NCBI RefSeq assembly: GCF_022605165.1
Contig: NC_063069.1
Location: 682,001 to 746,000, forward strand
DNA: 64,000 bases
Direction of reading: 5' to 3'
Source: Purpureocillium takamizusanense
Taxonomy: Eukaryota > Ascomycota > Sordariomycetes > Hypocreales > Ophiocordycipitaceae
Below are positions 34,701 through 46,027 of this stretch, one piece after another. The stretch's first letter is position 1. Every line of letters starts with the position of its first letter. A program made the translations under genes and the position numbers. The notes under the pieces are model-generated. The model was not told the origin of the DNA. It ran no database searches and was given only the letters and a program-made list of their open reading frames with translations.

Positions 34701-36378
34701 CAGGCGATTCCACTGAAGAGCGCCCGGCTGACCCGCAGGCAGCGCTGCTCAGGTGGTATCAGGCCGACCCGACTGCCAGAGCCGACGCCGCCAGACAGAC
34801 CTGGAACGCTGGTACTCCTGACCTACTAAGGTAAGTACGGGACGGCGCCTGTAAGTTTGGCTTAGCGGGCGCCGGCGCTGTGAGCATGGAGCATGACAGC
34901 TGGGGCCGCACGAGGGCCGCATTTGGAGGTATACGGTCGAAGTTAGGGTAGTCTAGTTTATGAAATTCTGCACATGCCACACACGCGGCTCGGCGTCATC
35001 AACTCGACATTGCCTTGGTCTTGCATGGGTTGGTATTGAGATGGATGTGAGGTGGCTGCGAACGCCAGCAGCTAATTGCCACGCGCTGCCCATGTCTCTG
35101 CCCTGCGTGCTAGCGCTGCTGGTTTTATCTCGGCTGCTAGCCCAGGCTGAAACACGCGGGGCACGGTCGCAGAGTCTCTTGCGAGAGAGGGTGACGATCC
35201 AGCCAGGGGCATCGGCGGCGAGACGACGACGACGACGCCGCCAGTCGCGCTGGAGGAAGGGCGGAGGGTGGGGAGGGGGAGGGGAGACGACGTGTGGTGT
35301 GTGGCTGCTGATGGTGAGTGATCGAGGCCGACGGAGGCGCTGGGCAACGAACCACGAGCGCTCAACTGATCGGACGGGTGTCGGTGAAGCGGTTCTGGTG
35401 GCGCGCCCTGCACTGGCGCTCGCTGTGGCTTCCCATTGACCGATTGACTGGCCCCAATTCATGAATGGAAATTCCCACCGCTGCCTTGGGGACAATCGCG
35501 GCGGGGAGCTCGGTCAATAAGCCGGTACGTACGAGGCTGCCACGAGGCCATGCCATGGCACATGTTGGTAAGGAAGGTCGCCAGGGACCATTGGAGGGAG
35601 AATGAATGGGAGAGAGATGATGTGCCCCTTTCTCGTTTGGTTAGGCCCCTGCTTTGACCTCTGGGTTACTTGATTTGGGCGCCAGGATGGATCAACCCAC
35701 TCACCAGCGAGCACCACTGGCAGATGTCAGTTGTCAGTGTCACCGCCGCCGCCGCCGCCGCGGGCCGCCATCCATCTTGATCGCACTACGTGCGTACTGC
35801 GCCAAATTGCACAGGCCTGCGTTTAGACCAGCAACTTTCAGGCTACGGGTGCTCGTCGTGGCCCACCCGACTTCTCAGGTCTGTCTGTCTGCATGCCTGC
35901 CTGCACGACGACGGGGCTCCATCAATGTGATCCATCGTATCGTCGATGCTGAAGCGGAGCTGCTGGTGCGTTGGCTACTGAATTGCGGCAGGAAGTTCCT
36001 GGTGAGCATTGCGCACGGGTCTCTCCATGGAGGGCGACACAGCCCGCATGGCGGAATGGAAAGCGTATGTAATCCAATGGCGACTTGATCGACGAGCGCG
36101 AAGATTCAAAGATGCCGTTGCCCGTGCGTTTTTTTGCTTTTGCTCCATGTCTCTCCAGAGGCTTCGGGATGTTTTCGGGACTCTTCCGCACTCAGCGTCA
36201 GCGAGCCCACGGAAGCTGTGGACCGCCAGGGTCTGTAGTCTGGATGTCTGGCTGTGTGTGTGTGTGTGAGAGAGTGTGTGTGGGAGGATGGAATTTGCCG
36301 TTCGTCGCTCCTCTGCCGCTGACTGGCGTGGTACGTACTGGGACCAGTAGCGCACACCATCAACGTTCTCGCGTGAAA

Positions 36379-36402
36379 GTCTGTCTGTCTGTCTGTCTGT
36401 CT
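36379..36402 (+). repeat. (GTCT)6 tetranucleotide microsatellite
   Basis: Six perfect tandem copies in intergenic DNA. A short GT run lies about 120 bp upstream. Confidence 0.88.
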
Positions 36403-37190
36403 AATGCAGCGGTACCTACGGCTAGGTGGTGGTGAGCGGCAATTAGACGAGTACCGTACCTGCCGGTGTTCCGCAAAGGGCAGCAGTACCGAGGCCGGCT
36501 GGTCGGCAAACTGAGGCGGGTGGTTGCTGACCAAGCGCTGTTACTAGGACGTTGGCCTTGCCTCAACCTGCTAAGCCACATCTCTCGAGCTGTGCTGGAG
36601 TGCTCTGCTGCACGCAGGGCAGGGTGTGGCGGGAGGTCGGGTCGGGCACAGCGGGCATGCCGGCTGGCCCTGCAGGGCTTGGCCTTGCTGGGCCTTGGGA
36701 ATGGATCGGGAGGAAGAAAGAAAAAATTGGACGCTGGGCCGCTCTGCCCGGCGCATCCTTGCCTGCCAATATGTGGTTGCCGCTGCTAGTAGTTGCAGTC
36801 GCTGCCGCTGGGCTGCTGCGCCAGCAGTGGCCACGCACGCTACCAAATCTCTTTCTCCCCCCGTCCCCGGCCACCCCCGGCACTTGGGATGCCTCCAGCA
36901 GATTTGCCGCGTCGCCGCGCCAGGGAACGATGACGCTTCGCGCTGCCCGGGGCGGGCGAGCCCACTACTACCTAGTACTACCGCCTAGACCACGGAACGG
37001 GGACGGACATCCCACTGCGTGCTGAGCGCTGCGCCTGGACAAGCGGGCCACGTGATGCCGACGGGGAGCCTTGGCACGGCAGACGAACGGACGATGGCAG
37101 ACAGATGGATGGGTACGCTGAGGAGCAGAGCAGAACCTGGAAGGCATCGCGGGCCGGCCGGTGCCGCCTCTGAACACCGCAGCATCAGCA

Positions 37191-37239
37191 GCGGCGGCGG
37201 CGGCAGCAGCAGCAGCACCACCACCACCACCACCACCAT
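37191..37239 (+). repeat. Composite (GCG)n-(CAG)n-(CAC)n microsatellite
   Basis: Three adjoining trinucleotide tracts, first GGC-type, then AGC, then ACC, in intergenic DNA. The abrupt unit changes suggest stepwise mutation of one expanded array. Confidence 0.8.
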
Positions 37240-38045
37240 CTGAAAGGGAAAACGGCAATCCGAGACGGGTACTTCGTACCTCTGGTGCCGGGCACAATTT
37301 CCAGTGTCGGTGACGGATCTCCAAATGCGGCAGCGGGCGGCCAACTCTGCGGTTGCCCGCAGCGCCGTGTCGCATGTGGCCACCTAGCCGACTGCAGCGC
37401 ACAGGGCGGGCGGCCACCATCACCTCTAGCCACAGGGGTCGTGGCGGGCACCGCAATGCTGAGGGCAGCCCAACGGAGGTGGGCGGGCATCGCAGCACCA
37501 CAGCAGGCCACTGCACTAACTTGCTCTCCTGGAAGGAGGCGTTACGACCTCTGGGGGCCGGCCACAGGGCAATAGGCCGTCTGCCTGCCTGCCAGCCAAC
37601 CAAAACCACCACCACCACCACTACACCACCACCACTGCACACCACGCCAGCTATGCCATGCTCCCTCCCACCCACATTCTCAGCGTTTTTTTCTCCCTCG
37701 TGGCCGTCGCAAGCCACACGCCCTAGCTCCAGTCCGTCCACGCCTCGCGACCACCCTCCACACACCCTCTCGGCGCGCCCCCCCACCCCTCCCTCCAAAA
37801 CAGTCCCCCCCCTGGCCATCCCGGGGGTCCGCATTAATGCATCCCTGGCCGCGCCGGTGAAATACTTTTGGATAGACGCACCCCCATTGCCCCACTCGTC
37901 CACCAAGTACCTCCCTCCTGCTGCGCTACCTTGCGGGATCCACCCTCTCCTCTGTCCCCGGACACCACGATACTATATTCTCCATCCATCTCACAGTCGG
38001 CAGAACCTCCAGCTAGTCCATCCAGATCCATGTGAGCCACCGAGC

Positions 38046-38056
38046 ATTTAAATAAG
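38046..38056 (+). promoter_or_regulatory. TATA-like element of the bZIP gene
   Basis: ATTTAAATAAG is the only clear AT-rich box in the region. A C/A-rich segment typical of fungal 5' leaders follows (38100-38290). If it is used, the transcript starts near 38080-38110 and includes both in-frame ATGs at 38185 and 38293. Confidence 0.4.
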
Positions 38057-38292
38057 TTGCGAGGATCCCGCTCCACCCTGCCTCCCTTGGCCGTTCTAGA
38101 AGACATCCACCCTTAACCATCATCACTCATACACACAACATCCATCGACTGTTTACCACAACATCACCATACTTCTCTGTTCGTATGACAGCATCGCTAC
38201 AACAACTGCCATCCAGACAGCCGCAACGGCCTGAATACGACAACACCGTCCCACTGCCGACTTCACTCACGCGTCACTTCGCATCCTCCACA

Positions 38293-39289
38293 ATGCCACC
38301 CCGCGCGTCGTCTGCGGAACCCGCAGCCAAGTCCTCGAAAAGAAAGGGTGAGATGCCCGCTTCATCGTGTTCACTCATCACCGGCCCCATCCAGCTAACT
38401 GAATAATTCCAAAGGCACCCGCAGCGTGTCTACCCTCACACCGTCACAGCTGGCCCGCAAGAGAGCCAACGACCGCGAGGCCCAGCGTGCCATCCGCGCT
38501 CGCACAAAGGAGCACATTGAGCGTCTCGAGCGCGAGCTGGACGAGCTCCGCAGCCACCAGTGCCGCGACCGCACGGTCCAGGAACTCCTCCGACGGAACA
38601 AGGCCCTCGAGGATGAGCTTCGTCGCTTGAAGGAGAACATGGGCACCGTATCCATGAACTCGTCGCCGTACTCGGCCCCCGCAGGTACGGCAACCCTCGC
38701 CACGGGCCTCGACGCCGACTCCCACCACAAGCACCAGCACTACCATGCCGGCCTGCTATCCCAGGGCCTCGCCAGGCTAACTCCCAGCCCTTCAGTGTTT
38801 GACGACAACCTCAGCACAACGAGCGGCGGCGCCCCTCCTATTCCCAGCCCGCAGATGTCGCCGTTGCCTTCGGCCGCCGACTATGCGCCTCTGCAGGAGT
38901 TTGGCCACCAGCAACAGCAGCAGCACCAACATCAGCAGCACCAGCAGCACCAGCAGCATCAGTACGTGGGCATGCCAAACAGCTGCGAGTCATGGGCCGC
39001 CACCATTCCCAGCACCGCTGCAGGCATGCCGCCCAGCGTGCCGAGCCCATCGCCATCCATTGCCGATGAGTACGGCGCCTCGGCCGCGTACATCCCCACG
39101 AGCGTGCCCGCGTCCATGATGCCTTCCAACAACAAGGACGTCAAGCTGGAGTTTGACAACATGCAGTCCATGAGCCAGGGCTACATGCACCACGATCACC
39201 CTCACCAGCCCCAGCAGCGAAATGCCGCCTGGAACGTGTACCCCATGTACTATGACGGGGCGCAGCAGGCCGTGGGCGTTTCGCGATGA
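38293..39289 (+). CDS. bZIP transcription factor with Asp at the invariant Asn position
   Basis: Two exons, 38293-38347 and 38415-39289, around a 67-bp intron (gtgaga...aaag) give 309 residues. An upstream in-frame ATG at 38185 would add 36 residues, but it has C at -3 whereas 38293 has A. The basic region is RKRANDREAQRAIRARTKEH. D38 stands where canonical bZIPs have Asn, with R46 eight residues on. The zipper runs through IERLERELDELRS and VQELLRRNKALEDELRRLKEN (about residues 53-95). The C-terminal half is Pro/Ser-rich with a Gln/His tract (about 195-215) and is probably an activation or low-complexity region. It should act in the nucleus as a dimer; targets are unknown. A basic region with this Asp seems shared by a subgroup of filamentous-fungal bZIPs, from memory of the family. 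It is the only gene in about 30 kb. Confidence 0.92.
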
Positions 39290-41583
39290 CAACTACCGTG
39301 GGCGCAGCTCGGCTCCGTGCAGGGCTGAGTGACTTTGTTCGAGGCAGCAACTGCTTGGCAAGCACACGCCAGTGCAAGCAAGCTGGCGGGGTTTCCCGAC
39401 GAACCCGACGAACCCGACCAGTCGCATGATTGGTCGACAGCGGCAGCAAATCGTCGTGAAGCTTCAGACAAAGCGAACGTCGGTGGTCATCCAGGTGTGC
39501 GAAAGAAAAGGCTGAGCCGAGGCTCTGGCCCAAACCGCCACCCTCGACGCTGCGACAAACCGTCGAGTCCGCCGGCTCCACCGTGTCACGACGACTCACA
39601 GCCAAAGCCGAGCCTTCCAAATCGCCACTCGGGCACCCACACCAGCGTCCGCAACACAAGATGCGGCAAGGACTGGATAAAGGGATGCCCGGACAGCCTC
39701 AGCGAAAGTTCCTCAACTGCACACTGCGGCCAAGGACGGGCCGGCATGGGCGCTGTCCGGACCAACACGACCACGACCGATACGACAATGCATGCAACGG
39801 AATAGGTACTTTTTTTATTAGGTGTATTATGTGTGTACAACAAGAACAACAAGGCGGGAAACTTGGGTCATTGGTTCTATTTTTTACAACTTCGGTCTTC
39901 TGGTGTTTTGGGGTTCGTGGACACAGAAAAAGAGACAGGGAATACCATGGATGGCGAAGGGGCGCGCTTACAAGTAGAAAGGCGAAAGGGGGTTGGGGAG
40001 GCTGACAGGCTCTTCCCTATCAGAGAAAGAGATACCTGTGTTTTTTCCTTGTCATGGTCATGAAGCACTACTACCTACTATTACTATACAGGACTTAGAG
40101 CAAGATATCACATCACTCTACGCGACGCGTCATGGTCTGCTCCATCGGGATGTCTCTGTGTGCTTTGCTTCTTAAGGTTTCGAACACTTCGCCTGCTACT
40201 GTGACATGTCGTGAGGGTTCCATTGACGGTGACACGGTGACGACATGAAAATGAATAAATGGGACGAAGATGCAGTGACCCGCCCGACGGCAGCCTCATG
40301 GTCTCCTTGGCCCGGGGGTGAGCAGGGGGAGTGGAAGAAGGGGGTCCTTCCTTGGATGTCGCTCGGCCCCGTTGGGGATAACCTCCGGCTGCGGTGCTAC
40401 GCCCGGGCTATTTATTTTTTCAGTGTTTTTTGGGGGTGGGGTTTCCTTGGCCCTGCGATGATGCGCCAGGGTATTGGTGGTGGTGGTGGTGGTGGTGGTG
40501 CGGCGCCCGACGAGGATGCGACCACACTGGATGCACGTCACACACACGCACCGCGCACACAGGCCGGTACACATTCAAGGCAGCCAGGCGTGCGGTGGAG
40601 GAGTACTTTGTTGTAGGTAGCGCACAGCACAGCACCGCTGGAGCACAGCACAGGCGCAGGGCAGCAAGAACCACCACCGCCCCCAACACAATGTCCGAGG
40701 ACATGCGTCGGCGCTGAGAGTGGCAGAGAGACGAAAGGAGCAGAAAGGCGAGTGAGAGAGCGAAAGAGAGGGGGAGAGAGCCGAGGTGGGCGGGCAGGGG
40801 ATTGAATGGACGGACGGACGGATGGATGGATGATTGGAGTGGGTTTGTTATACTAGGTGGTGATGGTGATGGTGGTGGTGGTGGTAGTGGTTGGACGACA
40901 TGGGAAGCACGCGCGCGAGAGCCCAATGGCCTGTAAGGTCGGTGCCAATCCGCCGGATGCGTGGCGGATACGACAATACCCTTTACCTACCTACCTACGG
41001 TATGAGAGTAGTAGTAGCATGTCCACATAGCACAGAAGAACAGTGTGGTAAGGCAAGGTTAGGTACGTGGTAGGTAGGGCATGGCATGGCATGGCATGCC
41101 AGGCTTTCCACATTGGGACTTGCCGGCTGGCCGGCCGGGATGGTGGTGGCGGCGGGTGATGACGAGAGGGAGAGAGAGGGCCGGAAGAATAGAAGGCGAA
41201 CAAGCAAGTAAGCAAGCGAGAAAGTAAGAAAGAAAGAACGGAGGAATCGCAGAGAAGCGCGGTGAAGATGCCCGCCCCGTGTCTGCGCGTATCTGCGCGT
41301 GTCGGTTTGCTGCTGCGCCCGCCCCGGACTCCGGGCTGTCCGGACGGTGCGGGTCCCGCCGGGACGTTACTAGGTTGGGCGCCGAAACAGAAAAGAGGGC
41401 GTTTGAAAAAGTGATGTGAGAAAAAGAAGTCCAAGGAAGAAAGAAAAAGTGGAGTCGAGTGTGGCTGCCGGCCTATGGGCGGGGGGGGAAGGGCGGTGGC
41501 GCACGGGTGGCAGGCAGCCTCAGCTCCCATCGCACCGCCGCAGCAGGCGACGAGCAACCAAGCCGGGCGGTAGGTACCTTCTA

Positions 41584-41605
41584 GGTGGCTAGGTACCTAG
41601 CCACC
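41584..41605. repeat. 22-bp perfect palindrome
   Basis: The left arm GGTGGCTAGGT is followed directly by its reverse complement. It overlaps a second perfect palindrome, CCCCCCGGGGGG at 41604-41615. Confidence 0.9.
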
Positions 41606-42090
41606 CCCCGGGGGGATCTGACGGGCGCGAACAACAGCGCGGGCCCGGCGGGGGATGCGCCCCGGGGGGGTTTATTAGTGGCCTTGCAAGGCGCCGGCAG
41701 GGCCGCCTGCCGCGGGCCTTCCATGGAAACGTCCTTGGAAGTTCGTTCCAGATATTCCCATGTGTCCCGTCTGTCAACTGCGTCACAGGCCCACCTGTAA
41801 GGCCGGACCGGAGGCAGCACGATGCACGGAGTCCATGCGATGCAGCGATGCAGCAGGTGTGTACACTGCACAGTATACCGGCCACTGCAACAGCCGGCGC
41901 AGCGGAAGGTGGCGGGCGGGTCGGGCGGCGCGTCGTCCAGCGTCCCGGGGCTGTGACCCGTTTCGGGTATCCGCTTCGCACCGAGCTTAACCCCCCTCCC
42001 CTTCCCACCCCACCTCTTCCTTCCCGCCTATCTACATTTTTTGGATCCATTCGTTTCTACCTGTTGCTCTTCGGTGTTGGGCCTCCGTAC

Positions 42091-42092
<2 letters not shown>

Positions 42093-42121
<29 letters not shown>
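42093..42121 (+). repeat. (GT)14 dinucleotide microsatellite
   Basis: Fourteen and a half perfect GT units in the gene desert. A TGGA-type tetranucleotide tract begins about 45 bp downstream. Confidence 0.92.
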
Positions 42122-42124
<3 letters not shown>

Positions 42125-44128
42125 CATTTGGATTATTCAGATTGCGTTTGCACACGCCCCTGGGGGAGATGGGTGGATGGATAGATGGATGGGCGGGTGG
42201 GTGGATGGGTGAGTGCGGCGATGACGATGACAAAGGAGGCGAAAACCTGCGGTACGTAGGTACCTCGTGCTTCGTTAGTAGTAGTAGTGAGGGCCTCACA
42301 ACACGATGCCGATGCCTTGCCACCTATGCCGCCGGCGCACTCACGGCCACGGTACCAACTAGGAATGACTATCTACGTACGCATGGACAGGTGCATGGCG
42401 ACGCGTCCCATGAACGTGGAGCCGGGCCGAGAGTTGAGACGCATCATACGTTCCAAGCAGATGTGGGCCGAGTTACCACAGCCTCGGGACCGTTGTGGGA
42501 GGTTTACAGGCACCGCCGCGTGGTCCTGTCCGCCACCTCTCATCGCTTGGCAGTCATGTGCAAGCGATGGCCAGTTGGGATAGGTAGGTCAGGTAAGGTA
42601 GGTAGGTCCCTTGTTTCGCAGGGGTCTCCAGCGTCGCGGCCGCGGTAGGGCTGGTGGGGGCCGGAAGGTGAAGGCCACACCGAGAAACATCTACACGCGC
42701 CGCCAAGACATGGGAAACGCGCCACGGGGAACGAAAATGGGCGTATACCGGGGGAAGATCCAAAAGCAAGAAAGATGGGAAGGAAGTCTAAAAAGATACA
42801 TGTCTTTGGGGGCGTGTGTCCTACCGGTCGGCGACCTTGGGTACCTTGGCCTCCCCGGGGGGGAGGGGGATAGAACGGCAAGGGCGGTAAAACCGGGGAA
42901 GTGAGTTGAACGCTGGGAGACGTGCCGGGGGACGGAGGTCGTGACGCGGCGCCGCGTCACGGGGCCGGGCGATGCCAAGGCCCGGACCCGGAGCGATGAA
43001 AAGGTAAACGAGGGGACGGCGGGGGACGGAAGGGAAACGAGATAGCGCGCGAGGATGATGAGGAGGACAAGCGCGCGTCGTGGACGGGGCTTGGACGGGG
43101 CGGCTGCCACGAGGGATGCTAAAAAAAAAAAGACGACGCTTGGCGAGCTAGAGACGCCGGGGGTGCAAAGGTGAGCCCGGTAGCTTAGTAGATTGTTAAG
43201 AACGTAGTAGGTAGAGAGACGGGGTGAGACGGGGTGGCATCCATGGCATCGGAAGGCCCCGCGACGTATGGCAGAGGTTCCCAAGGTTGAGCGACGCGGT
43301 GCACTTGGCAGGGCAGGGCAGTGCAGGTAGTATAGCGCAACCTACTAAGTGCAACGACAGGCCACAGTAGACAGTCCCTACTGATGAAGCACTAAATCTC
43401 TTTAGGCCCGCGCAAATGCTGCAGAGCCGCATGGCGTGTCTTCCTAGGTGCCAAGCCGCGGCCCGCCCGCCGGCGAGCACCTACGGCGAGCGTCGGTCAG
43501 CGCCGCCCCGGTTCGGTCAACGCCTAGCACTGGGCGTCCCACGTGATAGAAAAAAAAAATGAACAAGGAGTCACCTGACAAGCCAAAGAATACGTATAAC
43601 GTGCCAGGCAGTGCACGCTCTCTCTCGCCGCCGTCAGCTGGTTTACTCGTATGCGGCGCCGCAGGCGAGACACGTAGTAGTTAGTGGGCATCATGGATCT
43701 AGATCTGGTGGTGGTGGTGGCTGTCCAGCGATGTTCCCCCAAAGGAGAACGTTGAGGCTACTAAGCCAATCAATCAATCAGATCAATCGATCGTGCATCT
43801 GAGATCGGGGGCGGATGGAGAAAAGGGGAGGGGGGGGGGAGCATGGGGACCCGCTATTCTGGGGAGATTTCCAGCGCGCCGGGATGAACTGCCATGCCTG
43901 CCCTGCCTTGCCTGCCCTACGCGCCAAGGGGAGATTGGGAAAAAATGAAACTGACTGATCACTGATGTCTTCGCCAGGGCAGGCTGGTCGGACGCGCGCT
44001 AAGCCGGGGGGGTTGGTGAGCTATCGCCTGTCGACCGACGATGTGCAGCGAGGGTTCGGGACAGGGACCTGCACCCATGGATGGATATCTACGGTCGAGA
44101 TTCAACTGCCGCTCAGGGAACAAACAGG

Positions 44129-44159
44129 CTTAGTACCTATTACTAAGGTACCTAGGTAC
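44129..44159. repeat. Hairpin and 12-bp palindrome of the TACCTAGGTA family
   Basis: CTTAGTA and its reverse complement TACTAAG flank a 5-nt loop (44129-44147). The perfect palindrome GTACCTAGGTAC follows at 44148-44159. Confidence 0.85.
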
Positions 44160-44193
44160 GGCCAGCGTGAGGCTCAACGGCAGCGCAAAGTAA

Positions 44194-44213
44194 TACTGTA
44201 CCTAGGTACAGTA
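44194..44213. repeat. 20-bp perfect palindrome centred on CCTAGG
   Basis: The left arm TACTGTACCT is followed directly by its reverse complement. It lies 35 bp after a related 12-bp palindrome. Confidence 0.9.
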
Positions 44214-45599
44214 GGTAACTACTAAGGTAGGAGCAGCAGCAGCAGCAACGGACCCCCACCGCCGTCGCCGCTCTCAGGCCAGCAGCAATCAATATACGAA
44301 GTAAATTCATCAGCAAAATGTTTCGTTGGCACGAGACGTCACCACGGTCAGGTGACCGACCCCCCCGCCGGCCTTGGCAGCTTTGCAAACACTGCTGAAG
44401 AAGGTCTGTATCGTAGCGTGCCCTAGTACCTACACCACCTTGGCCAAGACGAGTCTGTACGTACGTAGGTTTGCGAGGACGGCGACCAACACTACTAGAG
44501 AGGGAGGGGAGGGAGTGCTTCGAAACTCTCCGCGCCTCCTCCTTTCTCTTTTCTTCTTCCCACGTTGTGGCGCAACAGGACAGACGACGACACTCTGACG
44601 AAATCGAAAACATGAAGGTACCTCCCCAACCCCCACCCCAGGCCCGGCTCTCGGTAGAGTAGTACCTTGGGTAGGTACATGGCTCCGCGCGGGCTCCGCG
44701 CGCGGCATGTCAAGTACCCTCACACGCCGCACCCCCTCCTCTCTGTCCGCAAGTCTCCCTGGTACGGGTGTGGCGAGTGCAAAAACCATAATTGGCCCAG
44801 CCTTGGCGCTTGGGTGGCTCGGGCGTGGCTCAGCCTTACTGCCAGAACTAGTAGCAGCACCAGCACCGCACCCCGACAGGAGCTTGTTTGTGATTTTAGC
44901 TTTTTGTCCTACTTCTCATTCTGGTAATGCCACGAGCAAAAGGATGGGGGCCTTCCCGGTGTCGCGGAACTCGCTCGCTCGCTGGGCAGACCGCGGAAAC
45001 TTCTCCATCCCCCCTTTGCTGCTCCTTTCGTATTCGCTGGTGGCTTGGGCGTCGCGTTTTGCCGTTCAAGCCACCCACCCCCCTTCCCCCGTAGGGCAAG
45101 TATATGCGCAGGGAGAGAGGCTGCACATCTAGGTTGCTGCATCCACGCGTCCTGGGATAGGTAAGAGAGAAAGAGGCAAAAAGAAGAGTCCTTCAGCTAG
45201 GGCCCTGCTAGAGTCGTACGACCTGGCACAGCCTGGGCTGGCTGGGACCAGAGCACTAGAAGCTCCATCGTCGTGGTCACCGAGCAAACGGGGCGTTGAT
45301 GTCTCTTTGCGGCGAATGACGCGTCGCGCCGCTGTCCTCACACGAATGGTGGTGGATGCGGGCGTTTACTTCACGACGCTGGGAGTGTGCAGGGCAGACT
45401 AGAGTCCCAAGTTCCCAACGTGGCCTGCTGCCGGCGGCTGGTCTTGGGGAAAAGAATTAAATTGAGAACACGTCAGATGGAGGCGAAGGCGCCAAGAGCG
45501 TCCAGCAGATGTTGTTTTAGGAAGGGAGAGCGAAAAAACGGCTGATAAAGCGTTTCCAGCGGCTTTCCCGTGTCGTGGTGCCGTCGGATAGTCGTCGTA

Positions 45600-45600
<1 letters not shown>

Positions 45601-45630
<30 letters not shown>
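45601..45630 (+). repeat. (TCG)10 trinucleotide microsatellite
   Basis: Ten perfect TCG units, preceded by an interrupted GTC run. It creates artificial poly-Val and poly-Asp open frames on the two strands. Confidence 0.92.
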
Positions 45631-45631
<1 letters not shown>

Positions 45632-46003
45632 GTGGTGCTGGCTGGGGCCCGCGCACCCGGCGCCGGCGCTGCTACCTTTCGGAGGCGCCCCCTTTTCTTC
45701 TCGGCTCTGGGGACTGCCAGCCACCACTGCTACCACCACCATCATCGTCAGCACTACAACGCTGGCTGACTTGGCTTGCACGCACGCGCTGCATGAGATG
45801 TGTGCGTGTACGTATGTATGTGTGTATGTTGTTTTCCATGTGCGAGACTCGGTCCCGAAGGCCTCCAGGTTGCCGCGCCCGGTATCCCGATCGGGATGGG
45901 ACCCGGCGCGGCGGGCGGTACGTAATGGTGGTGGCTGGCTGGCTGGTGGCCGGCGGGTTACCGGGATGGGCGCTGTTGCTGGTGCTGGCTGGCTGCAGTG
46001 GTG

Positions 46004-46027
46004 TTGCTGTTGCTGTTGCTGTTGCTG
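46004..46027 (+). repeat. (TTGCTG)4 hexanucleotide repeat
   Basis: Four perfect hexamer copies in the gene desert, followed by a GGT run. Confidence 0.88.

Larger units (their letters stand above)
28787..38292. other. 9.5-kb gene-poor region upstream of the bZIP gene
   Basis: No supportable coding gene was found on either strand. Open frames up to about 310 codons (for example 36968-37906, minus) have no domains and overlap other open frames. Microsatellites include (GTCT)6 at 36379-36402, a GGC/AGC/ACC composite at 37191-37239 and CCA runs near 37605-37640. The last 700 bp become C/A/T-rich and look like a promoter and leader of the bZIP gene. Confidence 0.5.

Noticed and set aside
36968..37906. 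312-codon minus-strand open frame upstream of the bZIP gene
   Set aside because: It contains repeat-derived runs of Gly, Val and Ala from trinucleotide arrays; no conserved motif.
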